Shown: positions 35,561-44,601, counted from the stretch's first letter. The stretch is 64,000 nt of DNA from JAWKOK01 sp963848115 (GCA_963848115.1 CAWKCP010000035.1:1-64000); one strand, 5' to 3'. Program-made: numbers and translations. The notes: a model not told the origin generated them from the letters alone.

Positions 35561-36429
35561 CTACGTCGCCAATGCCGCCGCATGGAAACGCAAATGGTCA
35601 TCGATGAACGTGGCGATGAAGAAATAGCTGTGATCGTACCCCTGCTGCATACGCAGATCTATCGGATAGCCGGCATCGTCGGCTGCTTGCACGAGATTCT
35701 CCGGCAGCAATTGCTCTGAAAGGAACTCATCCTCATCGCCCTGATCGATGAGGATCGGCACCTGATCTTCGCTCGCTGCCGCCCGGATCAACTCGCAACT
35801 GTCATAGGCTCGCCAACTCTCCCGATTCGCTCCCAGGTAGGCCATCAGCGCTTTTTCTCCCCAGGGACACTGCATGGGATTGGTGATGGGACTGAAGGCT
35901 GAGATTGCCCGATATCGATGGGGGTTTTTCAAGCCGATGGACAGAGCGCCATGGCCGCCCATCGAATGGCCGCTGATCGAGCGTGTGTCGGAAACGGGAA
36001 AGGAAGCCTCGATCAGATCGGGTAGCTCGTGGACCACGTAGTCGTACATGCGATAGTGGCGGTCCCAGGGCGCTTGGGTGGCGTTGACGTAGAAGCCGGC
36101 CCCAAGGCCCAGATCATAGGCGCCCGCTTCGTCGTCGGGCACATCATTGCCGGAAACATCGCCGCCTCGTGGGCTGGTGTCGGGCACGACCAGGGCAATG
36201 CCCAGCTCCGACGCAGCCCGCTGAGCACCGGCCTTCTGGACGAAATTTTCATCCGTGCAGGTCAGCCCGGAAAGCCAATAGAGTACGGGTACATGGACGC
36301 CCGCCTCTACTTGCGGCGGCAGAAAGATGGAGAACGTCATCCGGCAATTCGTGCTGGCGGCGAGATGGCTGTAGCGTTGCTGCCTGCCGCCGAACAGTCT
36401 TGTTGCTGGCTGATCAATTGTAAACTCAT
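35561..36429 (-). CDS. fghA: S-formylglutathione hydrolase, N-terminal frameshift
   Basis: Hydrolyses S-formylglutathione to formate and glutathione in formaldehyde detoxification. The main frame starts at 36340 (MTFSIFLPPQVEAGVHVPVL) and contains VLYWLSGLTCTDENF, the nucleophile motif ISGHSMGGHGALS, an Asp in LIDQGDEDEFL and QGYDHSYFFIATFI with the His. The true N-terminus lies upstream: ATG at 36429 gives MSLQLISQQQ, then a one-base shift near 36402 leads into RLFGGRQQRYSHLAASTNCR, which matches the family. It is next to the class III alcohol dehydrogenase gene. Confidence 0.87.
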
Positions 36430-36517
36430 CACTGGGTCTCCGGGTCGTACTGTTGGTCAGTGGACCGAAATAAGATGTTGTCCCAGGTCATACTGGTGTA
36501 TCAACACTTTGGAACTC

Positions 36518-37646
36518 TTAATAATGGATCACGCTGCGGATGCTCTCGCCGGCGTGCATCAACTCGAAGGCCTCGTTGATCTCGTCCAGGCCCATGGTGT
36601 GGGTGATGAAGTCACTCAGGGCGAACTCGCCGTCCATGTAGCGTTCCACATAGCCCGGCAGTTCGCTGCGCCCTTTGACGCCGCCAAACGCCGTGCCGCG
36701 CCAGACCCGTCCGGTGACAAGCTGGAACGGCCGCGTGCTGATCTCCTCGCCTGCCGCGGCCACGCCGATGATCACCGACTCGCCCCAGCCCTTGTGGCAG
36801 CACTCCAGGGCCGAACGCATCACCTCCACGTTGCCGATACATTCGAAGGAGAAGTCCACACCGCCGTCGGTCAGCTCCACGATGTAATCCTGAATGGGCC
36901 CATCGACGGTCAAAGGATTGACGCAATCGGTGGCGCCCAACTGGGTGGCCAAGCTCAAACTTGCGCTCATTGATGTCGATGGCAATGATGCGCGAGGCTT
37001 TGGCCATGGCCGCGCCGATGACGACCGAGAGGCCGATGCCGCCCAGTCCAAAGACGGCGACGGTGTCGCCCTCCTGCACCTTGGCCGCATTCTTCACCGC
37101 GCCCATGCCGGTGGTGACGCCACAGCCCAGCAGGCAGACCTCCTTCAGATCGGCCGCCGGGTTGATCTTGGCCAACGAGATCTCGGGCAGAACCGTATAC
37201 TCACTGAAAGTGGAGGTGCCCATGTAGTGATAGATGGGCTCGCCGTCCTTGTAGAAGCGCGTCGTTCCGTCGGGCATCAAGCCCTTGCCCTGGGTAGCGC
37301 GGATCTTCTGGCAGAGGTTGGTCTTACCGGAGAGGCAGAACTTGCACTCGCCACATTCGGGCGTGTAGAGCGGAATCACATGGTCGCCGACCGCCACCGA
37401 GGTGACCCCTTCGCCCACCTGCTCGACGATGCCGCCGCCTTCATGGCCGAGGATGCAGGGGAAGACGCCTTCGGAGTCGGCCCCGGAGAGCGTGTAGGCG
37501 TCGGTGTGGCAGACGCCCGTGGCGATGATCCGCACCAGGACCTCGCCCGCCTGCGGCGGCATGACGTCCACCTCCTCGATCTGCAGGGGCTGATTGGGGG
37601 CCCAGGCAACGGCGGCGCGTGATTTGATGAAGTGGGTGGTGTCCAT
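36518..37646 (-). CDS. frmA: Class III alcohol dehydrogenase / S-(hydroxymethyl)glutathione dehydrogenase, one frameshift
   Basis: Zinc- and NAD-dependent oxidation of S-hydroxymethylglutathione. Catalytic zinc site: TGVCHTDAYTLSG and GHEGGGIVEQVGEGV; structural zinc Cys cluster ECGECKFCLSGKTNLC; Rossmann motif VFGLGGIGLSVVIGAA. The first frame goes wrong at about 36945 after ERKFELG; removing one T there restores LATQLGATDCVNPL and the rest of the protein to VIHY at 36518. GGAG precedes the ATG at 37646. It forms an operon with fghA. Because the lesion is a single extra base in a highly conserved gene, sequencing error is likely. Confidence 0.88.
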
Positions 37647-37797
37647 AGGATTCAATTCTCCGGTGATGGCGGGTTGATGATCAGTTGGCGGTTGTTGGGC
37701 TGTCGACGGTCTTCTGCGCCCATTCTATGGGGAAGTTGGCGCGCTCTCCGCAATGGCTCACCCAATGGGGGCGTACGAACGTACAAGGGGGATCAAG

Positions 37798-37842
37798 CAA
37801 AGCAACGGCCACTGCCGGGCAGCGGCCAAGCGCTGACGGTCA
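37798..37842. repeat. 45-bp repeat, copy A
   Basis: CAAAGCAACGGCCACTGCCG and following text to 37842 recurs at 41288-41332 with one mismatch. Copy A reaches the stop codon of the higA gene; copy B is followed by higA-like remnant sequence, so the pair probably marks a duplicated antitoxin end. Confidence 0.75.
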
Positions 37843-38127
37843 AGAAACCAGCAGCGGCACAACGTCCAGATCCTCGCGATGCTGTTCCACCTGCCAGAGG
37901 TCATAGGTCGATTGATGCCCTAACCAACTCTCCGGGCTGCTGCCCAGGGCGATAGAGAGTCGGACGGCCATCTCCGGCGTCACACGTCCGCGGCCGTTGA
38001 TGACCTTGGACAGCGTCTTGCGGCTGATGCCCATGGCCATAGCCGCATCCGTGATGCTTGCGCCCATGGGATCCAGCCACAACTTTTTGATGATTTCCCC
38101 AGGATGGGGCGGATTGAACATGTTCAT
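37840..38127 (-). CDS. higA: HigA-family antitoxin
   Basis: A 95-residue XRE-type antitoxin: NPPHPGEIIKKLWLDPMGAS, then SITDAAMAMGISRKTLSKVI (helix-turn-helix) and GRVTPEMAVRLSIALGSSPE SW are the standard HigA signature. The expected HigB toxin upstream is missing: in 38250-38345 only a stop-broken fragment (QRCIRFE, stop, QDGDVSNFEAMGNH) faintly resembles the HigB C-terminus. It is therefore an orphan or relic antitoxin, perhaps autoregulatory. Confidence 0.85.
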   Translation of the reverse strand: MNMFNPPHPGEIIKKLWLDPMGASITDAAMAMGISRKTLSKVINGRGRVTPEMAVRLSIALGSSPESWLGHQSTYDLWQVEQHREDLDVVPLLVS

Positions 38128-38592
38128 GGAGTCACTATTTCGACAACCTATTGCGTCAACTGATTACACAATCCATCTGCAAATCAAGCTAAAATTGGGG
38201 CGAAATCTTGAGGTTGTGCGCAAGCCGCAGCGCCATGATGGCGGTCTCTCGCGTTTACCATGCACTAAGTTTCACCCTTCGTGATTGCCCATAGCTTCGA
38301 AATTCGATACATCTCCGTCCTGCTATTCAAAACGGATGCACCGTTGGTCATTGATCCCCCCAGGTGCGATTATCGAACTCAAACAAGAATCCAATTTCAG
38401 TCCAGTAACCGTGGTTGAAGCTCCCGTGGGACTTCGATTGACACAAATTCACTACGGCAGTCGAACGCATCATGCACGTACCTACGACCTGAGTGCCTCT
38501 CTCAATCTCGACAGCGGGCGCGCAATATGGTTCGTCTGTGGTTGGTACGATGGATCGCCGGCGATGCTGGCAAAGTGACAGGGGATACGGCA
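38128..38592. other. Spacer with possible toxin remnant
   Basis: No confident gene. A plus frame (38285-38578, containing SPVTVVEAPVGLRLTQIHYG) and an opposing minus frame (38348-38593) are both open and unrecognised. A degenerate HigB-like tail may lie at 38250-38345 on the minus strand. Confidence 0.3.
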
Positions 38593-38959
38593 CTATGCTT
38601 TCTGGGCAAGTGTCCGACAGGTCAAACCGGGAATTTTCTGGAGAACAACATCGTTTGTCACCAACAAAGCACCGTGGACGATGGCGGTGGCGGCAATAAT
38701 GGCATCGGGCAACTTCACTTGTCTCGTGCGGCGAAGACGGATGGTCTCTTCTTTGACGGCCTGGTCGATGCCGCAGATTGTCATATCGGCGAGACGTTCA
38801 CGGATCAACTTTATCGGAAGTCAGAGATGGAAAAGAGAACAATTCTATTTCAGTGATGACCGAACAGAGGTGGTTGCCGCCGGGAATGGATTCTAGCAAC
38901 TGATCGTTGAAGATCAGGATGAAAATATTGGTGTCGATCAGAAAACGCTCGGTCTTCAT
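38593..38959 (-). CDS. vapC: VapC-type PIN-domain toxin, one frameshift
   Basis: Starts MKTERFLIDTNIFILIFNDQ with the first PIN Asp, then ITEIELFSF with the conserved Glu. A single-base shift near 38812 changes frame into KLIRERLADMTICGID, followed by LPDAIIAATAIVHGALLVTN containing the last two acidic residues. All four metal-binding positions are present, so the protein would be an active RNase once the frame is corrected. Its ATG overlaps the antitoxin stop (ATGA). Role: growth-inhibiting endoribonuclease of a type II toxin-antitoxin pair. Confidence 0.78.
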
Positions 38960-39210
38960 TCATCCCACCCGCGTGTCCACTCATCCCGCAGCCTTTGCTG
39001 GTAGGCCACTGGATCCTTCACTTTGCGGAATGCGTGGACCTTGCCGGCCAACTCCATCAGGCGCGGCGGCTCAACGCCCGTGTCTAGGCCATTGAGGTCG
39101 TCTTCTTCGTAGAGCAGAATCACCCGGACTTTTCGACCAAAGGCCTCACTAAGGGAGGAGGGCAATTCCCCGTCAGGCGGGAGGACCGTTTCCATTTCAA
39201 CTGCTTTCAT
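38956..39210 (-). CDS. vapB: VapB-like antitoxin
   Basis: An 84-residue protein starting MKAVEMETVLPPDGELPSSL, an AbrB-like or DUF2281-type N-terminus, with VRVILLYEEDD and a charged C-terminal arm (DPVAYQQRLRDEWTRGWDE) that would occupy the toxin. It overlaps vapC by 4 bp, the usual order antitoxin then toxin. The start at 39210 is preferred over the longer open frame. Confidence 0.7.
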   Translation of the reverse strand: MKAVEMETVLPPDGELPSSLSEAFGRKVRVILLYEEDDLNGLDTGVEPPRLMELAGKVHAFRKVKDPVAYQQRLRDEWTRGWDE

Positions 39211-39313
39211 TGCAGGTTTCTCCGATGTCCTGAAAGGGCCTGGTTCACACATACACACGTAACATAACAATACCCCCATTTGTCCGATTCTTCAAAGCTC
39301 CGCCGACCCAACA

Positions 39314-39973
39314 TCAAACAAAGCCTTCCTCAACGAGGACGCACCCAAACTCGGTGATCTCATGCCGTTGACCCGACCCCATGACCACACGGCTCCAGCT
39401 TTCGACCATCAACTTGGCGTTGGCGCCCTGGCCTTCCAGCCGGAAGTAGAACCCGCCATACATGCCAACAACGGGAAACGCCATGTAGGGATCTTCCAAC
39501 TCAAGCAGCACGGCCAATTCCGGCAGACGAAGCGTGTGTCGGTCGACCAACTCGCCTGCTCGCTCCCGGATCATGGCATGGAAATGGGTCTGGATAGCGG
39601 CAAGCTGTTCGACGGGAACAAGGTGCTTGTAGTCCGGTTCAAGAAGAAAAACCAGACGTCTGTGTCCCCGCCGCTCTGCGATGTCGACGGCACGCTCTCC
39701 GCTGGAGGTCGGCAGTGTTCTCCAAGCGCCCAACCCGATCAGTCGGCTGACCACATCGACCGGCGCATTGCCGAATGCCGCTTGGTGCAGCGGGGTGAAG
39801 AACGATCTTCCGTCAAGCCGCCACACGTTGACAGAGACCCGGTTGTCAGCCAGGATCTCAAAGACGCCGGCCCAATCAAAGCGTTTGGCTGCATCCGCCA
39901 AGGCTTGGCGTGGAATCGCAAATGCGGGATCGAGAGTGCTCGATTGGGTGGCGGCGTTCCAGGTGGGTGACAT
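39314..39973 (-). CDS. Ankyrin-repeat-like protein, copy 1
   Basis: A 219-residue protein: MSPTWNAATQSSTLDPAFAI, then ankyrin-like helices (KRFDWAGVFEILADNRVSVN, SFFTPLHQAAFGNAPVDVVS, ERAVDIAERRGHRRLV) and a C-terminal region VVGMYGGFYFRLEGQG that is not ankyrin. GGGAG lies before the ATG at 39973. A frameshifted paralogue lies at 42173-42830. Function unknown. Confidence 0.75.
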   Translation of the reverse strand: MSPTWNAATQSSTLDPAFAIPRQALADAAKRFDWAGVFEILADNRVSVNVWRLDGRSFFTPLHQAAFGNAPVDVVSRLIGLGAWRTLPTSSGERAVDIAERRGHRRLVFLLEPDYKHLVPVEQLAAIQTHFHAMIRERAGELVDRHTLRLPELAVLLELEDPYMAFPVVGMYGGFYFRLEGQGANAKLMVESWSRVVMGSGQRHEITEFGCVLVEEGFV

Positions 39974-40009
39974 GGGGTACTCCCGTGTGGTGCGGTGACC
40001 GAAGTTTGT

Positions 40010-40126
40010 CACAGATTGACACAGATAAAAGTGTGATTTCCACAGATGGTTTTCAGATGTCCAGAGGAATCCCAGGACTATCTGTGTCCCATCCATTGCC
40101 CATCTGTGTGAATCTGTGGCAAAGGT
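40010..40126. repeat. CACAGAT/ATCTGTG palindromic intergenic repeat
   Basis: TGTCACAGATTGACACAGAT at the left and ATCTGTGTGAATCTGTGGCA at the right are inverted, with further CACAGAT/ATCTGTG copies between. It lies upstream of the ankyrin-like gene. Related CACAGAG text occurs near 29.51 and 49.86 kb. Confidence 0.5.
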
Positions 40127-40138
40127 TGTTGCAGTGCG

Positions 40139-40471
40139 TCAGCGCAGCGGCGCACAGTAGCCCAGCTCGTAGACGTAGGACTTGGCGCCCTTCTTGCTGA
40201 CCCAGTCGCCGGGCGGCGGGTGGTCGCCCTGGTCTGCAGGCAGCACGTCCCAGAGGCGTCCGGTAACGAGCCCGCTCTCTTCATGGAGCGCGACCCAGCC
40301 CAAGGTTGGTCGATACATGATCCAGAGATCACGATCGCGGCGTTTGTAGCCGATCTGGCCATCAGCGAGCTGTATGCGATCGAACTGGTAAACAAGATTG
40401 TCGCTTCTGCGGCGCAGTTCGAAGTAGTCGTGGTTTGCTGTCGTCGGGTTTCTCCAGGACGCGGTTACCAT
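40139..40471 (-). CDS. Unknown small protein
   Basis: A 110-residue beta-rich protein, MVTASWRNPTTANHDYFELR, with strands such as LVYQFDRIQLADGQIGYKRR and WIMYRPTLGWVALHEES. It has no signal peptide or recognised family. An upstream ATG at 40525 overlaps the GIY-YIG gene and is less likely. It is present only in the first copy of the duplicated block. Confidence 0.55.
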   Translation of the reverse strand: MVTASWRNPTTANHDYFELRRRSDNLVYQFDRIQLADGQIGYKRRDRDLWIMYRPTLGWVALHEESGLVTGRLWDVLPADQGDHPPPGDWVSKKGAKSYVYELGYCAPLR

Positions 40472-40502
40472 AGTACCACTTAACCTCAGTTCGTCATGAT
40501 TG

Positions 40503-40799
40503 TCACCAGTTTTCGGCCAGGTCAATCCAGTTCTGATTCACCGACTCGATCAAGTCTATTTTTCGTGAGCGTCGCCAGCCTTTGAGGTGCTTTTCGCGCT
40601 CAATGGCAATGTGCACATGGTTCGTTGTTTCAAAATAGACCGGGCGATGAATGCGATATTGGGCTGTGAACGTTGCTCCTTGACCGTCCTTATGCTGGCG
40701 AACACGTCGTTCCAAATTGTTGGTCATTCCAATGTATAGAGCTCGCGACCAACTCGCCATGATATCGACGTAGTATTCTCTGCTGCCGGGGGATTGCAT
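40503..40799 (-). CDS. GIY-YIG nuclease-superfamily protein, copy 1
   Basis: A 98-residue single-domain GIY-YIG protein of the UPF0213-like type: EYYVDIMASWSRALYIGMTN (Y-Y-V-x-I-M ... L-Y-I-G), NLERRVRQHKDGQGATFTAQ with the catalytic Arg, and the conserved Glu of AIEREKHLKGWRRSRKIDLI. It is complete. A frameshifted second copy lies at 42867-43164. Role unknown; members may act in DNA repair or mobile DNA. Confidence 0.85.
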   Translation of the reverse strand: MQSPGSREYYVDIMASWSRALYIGMTNNLERRVRQHKDGQGATFTAQYRIHRPVYFETTNHVHIAIEREKHLKGWRRSRKIDLIESVNQNWIDLAENW

Positions 40800-40957
40800 G
40801 GATTCTCCTTGTGTCGAACATCTTGCCGAAACGAAGTCGGTTGTCTGTCATGCTGAGCGATTCAGGCAAACCCCATCACCTGCCATTCGGGTCAGCGAAG
40901 CATCTTGGAACTCAAGATGTCAAGATCCTTCGCTGGATGCTTATCGTAGCGGTTGTT

Positions 40958-41209
40958 TTACACGTTGAGCCGCTCAGGATGACAATAGGGACATCGGTGT
41001 GTGCTTCCTGCGGGTTGCCGTAATCTGCCCGGCTGGGCCACAAGCTCGACCGCCACGACCGTGTGGGCCAGGCCTGCGGTTGCGACCGCGCCCTGTCCAC
41101 CGTCGGAGCCGAACTCCAGCACAGGCTTGGGGCCGGGGCCGGCCAGCGTTTCGATCAACGCCGCATTTCGCGGATTGATCTGAGAGAGAAAGGATAGTAC
41201 GCGGATCAT
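40958..41209 (-). pseudogene. Class I methyltransferase fragment, copy 1
   Basis: MIRVLSFLSQINPRNAALIE followed by LEFGSDGGQGAVATAGLAHT and VVAVELV is the N-terminal SAM-binding part of a methyltransferase (motif I E-x-G-x-x-x-G). After about 55 residues the frame runs into repeat-like sequence and stops; the rest of the gene is missing. A similar truncated copy is at 43407-43631. Confidence 0.65.
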
Positions 41210-41287
41210 GCGAATTGGGCAGATATCCGCACGATCCGTGTTCTATTTTGTGGCTCCCAGCCGATCTGAGACCAGTGGCTGCGTGTA

Positions 41288-41332
41288 CAAAGCAACGGCC
41301 ACTGCCGGGCAGCGGCCAAGTGCTGACGGTCA
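41288..41332. repeat. 45-bp repeat, copy B
   Basis: Matches 37798-37842 except for one C/T difference. Downstream text to about 41400 (CCAGATCGTCTCGGCGCTGC) resembles the C-terminal coding region of higA, suggesting a second, deleted antitoxin gene. Confidence 0.7.
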
Positions 41333-41396
41333 CGAAAGACACCCAGATCGTCTCGGCGCTGCTCCACCTGCTAGAACGTCGTCGGTCGACTGATGG

Positions 41397-41744
41397 TCAT
41401 GTCGAATAGCCGGATTCGCCCTTCATTTCTTCCCGGATCACACGCCGCAGTACGCTCTCGATCTCCTCGGTTCGAATACTCTTCTTCAGCGCCTCGTTGA
41501 TCAACGTCTGATATCCACGACCACCGGCCTCTGCTTTGAAGTGATCGACTACCTCGGCATCAAGATAGATAGTGACCCGTACCTTCCCTTTCGCGACAGG
41601 TTTCCCGCCAACACGCAACGTGGCTTGCGCCATCTGTTCGGCAGTGATTTCCGGGATATCACTCAGATCAATCTCATCATCATTCATGTTTTCCAGGGCG
41701 TCCCAATCGGTCCGCGAAGCCTTCGTAGTAGGTTTTTTGTTCAT
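41397..41744 (-). CDS. brnA: BrnA antitoxin
   Basis: A 115-residue BrnA-family antitoxin. The central DNA-binding ribbon-helix-helix region KGKVRVTIYLDAEVVDHFKA and GRGYQTLINEALKKSI is characteristic, and the N-terminal arm TDWDALENMNDDEIDLSDIP binds the toxin. It overlaps the preceding brnT frame, the normal toxin-antitoxin order for this family. Confidence 0.88.
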   Translation of the reverse strand: MNKKPTTKASRTDWDALENMNDDEIDLSDIPEITAEQMAQATLRVGGKPVAKGKVRVTIYLDAEVVDHFKAEAGGRGYQTLINEALKKSIRTEEIESVLRRVIREEMKGESGYST

Positions 41745-41983
41745 GCTTTGTCGCCTTTCGCATGGATATGACTCTGATCATACCCCTGGCTCTGAGTGGG
41801 CAATAACCACGACCGCGTTCCGTGTAGCAAACCAACTGTTATAAACCGATCCTCGCCGTAGTCGAAACGATCGTCCGCAAATGTGAACGTTGCTCCAGCG
41901 AAGACCGTAGCCACATCTGCGAAATCCAGACGATGTTTGCGAAGGTTGGATTCCTGTTTGGCACCATCCCACTCGAATTCCAT
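41741..41983 (-). CDS. brnT: BrnT toxin, C-terminal frameshifts
   Basis: MEFEWDGAKQESNLRKHRLD and FADVATVFAGATFTFADDRF then DYGEDRFITVGLLHGTR match the BrnT RNase toxin. The last third is out of frame. VVVIAHSEPG and IRVISMRKATKHEQ, the expected ending with the catalytic residues, are found in two other frames. Two one-base deletions near 41817 and 41778 explain it. The ATG at 41983 is chosen over an upstream in-frame start. Whether the toxin is really inactive depends on those bases. Confidence 0.8.
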   Translation of the reverse strand: MEFEWDGAKQESNLRKHRLDFADVATVFAGATFTFADDRFDYGEDRFITVGLLHGTRSWLLPTQSQGYDQSHIHAKGDKA

Positions 41984-42172
41984 ACGGGTATTGTATGTAT
42001 AAAAGTACACATGTCAAGTCGGGTAAAGAGGTATGAGATGCAGAGGCATGGTACTGTAACGGAGTGCAGCGGACGGATCAATATGGGGCAGTAGGTCTGG
42101 TAGCGCACAAGCGATTCCATCTTGATTGACTGTGGCCCCGATGGCTTGGGAGCCATTTCCCATCAAACAAAG

Positions 42173-42830
42173 CCTTCCTCAACGAGGACGCACTCCAACT
42201 CGGCTGATCTGACTGGCGTTGGCCCGACCCCATGACCACACGGCTCCAGCTTTCGACCATCAGCTTGGTGTTGGCGCCCTGGCCTTTCAGCCGGAAGTAG
42301 AAGCCGCCATACATGCCAACAACGGGAAACGCCATGTAGGGATCTTCCAACTCAAGCAGCACGGCCAACTCCGGCAAGCGGAGCGGCGTGTGGGTTGACC
42401 AACTCTCCGCCTGCTCGCTCCCGGATCATGGCATGGAAATGGGTCTGGACATAGCGGCAAGCTGTTCGACGGGAACAGGGTGCTTGTAGTCCGGTTCAAG
42501 AAGATGAACGAGATGTCTGTGTCCCCGCCGTGCTGCGATGTCGACGGCACGCTCTCCGCTGGAGGTCGGTAGTGTTCTCCACGCGCCCAGCCCGATCAAC
42601 CGACTGACCACATCGACCGGCGCATTGCCGAATGCCGCTTGGTGCAGCGGGGTGAAGAACGATCTTCCGTCCAGCCGCCAGGCGTTGAGAGAGACCTGAT
42701 TGTCAGCCAGGATCTCAAAGATGCCGGCCCAATCAAAGCGTTTGGCCGCATCCGCCAAAGCTTGGCGCGGAAGCGCAAATGCGGGATCGAGGGTGCTCGA
42801 CTGGGTGGCGGCGTTCCAGGTGGATGACAT
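42173..42830 (-). pseudogene. Ankyrin-repeat-like protein, copy 2, frameshifted
   Basis: MSSTWNAATQSSTLDPAFAL and following ankyrin-like helices are nearly identical to copy 1 at 39314-39973. The frame breaks near 42430 (AAMSRPISMP). The C-terminal half (AVLLELEDPYMAFPVVGMYG) continues in another frame, and a further shift near 42200-42230 precedes the stop corresponding to that of copy 1. At least two or three shifts make this a relic or an error-rich copy. Confidence 0.75.
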
Positions 42831-42866
42831 GGGTTACTCTCGCTTTGCCTCTTCTCGTCATGATTG

Positions 42867-43164
42867 TCACCAGTTTTCGGCCAGGTCAGTCCAGTTCTGA
42901 TTCACCGACTCGATCAAGTCTATCTTTCGTGAGCGTCGCCAGCCTTTGAGGTGTTTTTCGCGCTCAATCGCAATGTGCACATCGTTCGTTGTTTCATAGT
43001 AAACCAGGCGATGAATGCGATATTGGGCTGTGAACGTTGCTCCTTGACCATGCTTGTGCTGGCGAACACGTCGTTCCAAATTGTTGGTCATTCCAATGTA
43101 TAGAGTTTCGCGACCAACTCGCCATGATATAGACGTAGTATTCTTTGCTGCCGGGGGATTGCAT
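42867..43164 (-). pseudogene. GIY-YIG protein, copy 2, frameshifted
   Basis: The initial frame MQSPGSKEYYVYIMASWSRN breaks at about 43107. The rest, TLYIGMTNNLERRVRQHKHG and onward to DLAENW, continues in the neighbouring frame. A single inserted base separates them. Sequence identity to copy 1 is high. Copy 2 keeps the usual Y-Y-V-Y-I-M start where copy 1 has Y-Y-V-D-I-M. Confidence 0.75.
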
Positions 43165-43406
43165 GGATTCTCCTTTTGATGAATCATCTTGCCGAAACGA
43201 ACGACGCTCTATCTGTCATCTGAACGAGTCAGGCAGACCCTATCACTTGCCGTTGCACTAGTGAAGCATTTTGAGTGCCAAGAGGTCAAGATCCTTCGCT
43301 GGACGTCTATCGAGGATGGCTATTTTTGCGGTGAGCCGCTCAGGATGACAATAGGGGCATCGTCGTGTGTTGCCGTGGGCTGCCCCGCAACAAAGGCGGT
43401 CATCTG

Positions 43407-43631
43407 TCATGCTGAGACGAAAGTCAGGACCGCCACGACCGTGTGGCCCAGGTCTGCGGTTGCGACCGCGCCCTGTCCACCGCCGGAGCCCAACTCCAGC
43501 ATACGCTTGCGGCCGGGGCCTCCCAGCGTTTTGATTAGCGCTGCATCATTACGATCGATTTTGGATATCTCCTCTTTGTAAACGCCCGACCAAGCATTTT
43601 GCTTGTCGTAGAATTCAAGCACCCAATCCAA
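43407..43631 (-). pseudogene. Class I methyltransferase fragment, copy 2
   Basis: MDWVLEFYDKQNAWSGVYKE then GRKRMLELGSGGGQGAVATA and LGHTVVAV form the start of a SAM-dependent methyltransferase with intact motif I. After that the frame runs into GTCAT-type repeat sequence and stops. It is the counterpart of the fragment at 40958-41209 in the duplicated block and retains the N-terminal 25 residues that copy 1 lacks. Confidence 0.65.
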
Positions 43632-43655
43632 ACTTCTTTCCTCTCGCTCTATGGG

Positions 43656-44188
43656 CTACCCTAAACCTAGCCAATCTGAAATCAGTGGCCGCGTGTACGC
43701 ACCAAGGTCTTCATAGGCCTCATTTGTCAGGTGCAGGCCATCCTCGATGTAGTACTGCACCACCGGTTGGCCACCCTGGACGAAGACATCGTTGCTCTCC
43801 ACGTAGAGATCGCCCGCCGGCAGGGCGTTGCGAATGGCGTCATTCAAGCGGTCGATGAGATCCCATTTGCCCAGCTTCTGCGGCGCTTTGATGATGCTGA
43901 AATAAGCAAAGGCTGTGTCGGGCGAGTATGCGGCAACAATCCGGCGACAGCGCGCCACGTTGGCGACGATCTCATCTTCTGCAACGCCGGCATTGATGTC
44001 GTTGCTGCCGCAGTAGAACAAGACAACATCCGGCGACTCGGCGCTCAGTATGCCGGCCAGGCATGACACCCAGTCTGCGGTGATGGTGCCGCCGATGGCG
44101 CGGTTGACCACCGGTGATCGGGTGCAATCTCGGCCAGTTCGGTCCATTGCTCAAAGATCGAACTGCCGACAAGGAGTACTCTTTTCAT
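43656..44188 (-). CDS. SGNH/GDSL-type hydrolase, one frameshift
   Basis: The N-terminus in one frame is MKRVLLVGSSIFEQWTELAE (block I Ser). After a shift near 44105 the next frame carries NRAIGGTITADW (block II Gly), LFYCGSNDINAG (block III Asn) and IEDGLHLTNEAY (block V Asp and His). All catalytic blocks are present in a corrected protein of about 177 residues. There is no signal peptide. It probably acts as a small esterase or lipase; substrate unknown. Confidence 0.75.
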
Positions 44189-44356
44189 CCGGCTCTTTCC
44201 CTGGTTTATACGGTGATGACATTTTCCATTGTCAGAACGCGGGGAGACTGTAGCTTATCAACAGGGAACCGTTCAACGGGACCGAAACGAATACGGTTAG
44301 CTTGCGGAAAGCAATGAGCTCGGTGGGTCTCAGGCCAGCCGAAGGAAAGCAACAAA

Positions 44357-44386
44357 AATCGGGCGCTCTCAGCGCCCCGTTTTTTG
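44357..44386. terminator. Bidirectional intrinsic terminator
   Basis: GGGCGCT (44361-44367) and AGCGCCC (44371-44377) form a tight stem. On the plus strand it is followed by CGTTTTTTG and on the minus strand by GATTTTTG, so it can terminate either way. No protein gene ends here on the plus strand. Confidence 0.7.
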
Positions 44387-44601
44387 TTCAACTTCGCTGC
44401 ATCAGGGGTATTGATGGCGATGATCTAATCGGCGTCGTGTCGCCAGCGACTTGTGCACCTGATTTACTCGATGCGCAGATTCTCCATGATCTTCCAGCAG
44501 TGGCGATTTCTGCGGCTAGAGATTTAGGACAAAGAAAGATCTAGACAACGGCCAATGCCTGTCACCAGGATCGACCATATCCGTTCATGGGCTGTCTTCG
44601 C

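Noticed and set aside
44300..44360. Bacterial SRP (4.5S) RNA core, because of CCGAAGGAAAGCAAC
   Set aside because: The conserved core needs GGUCAGG-CCGGAAGG-AGCAGCC; here the loop and flanking stem do not match or pair correctly.
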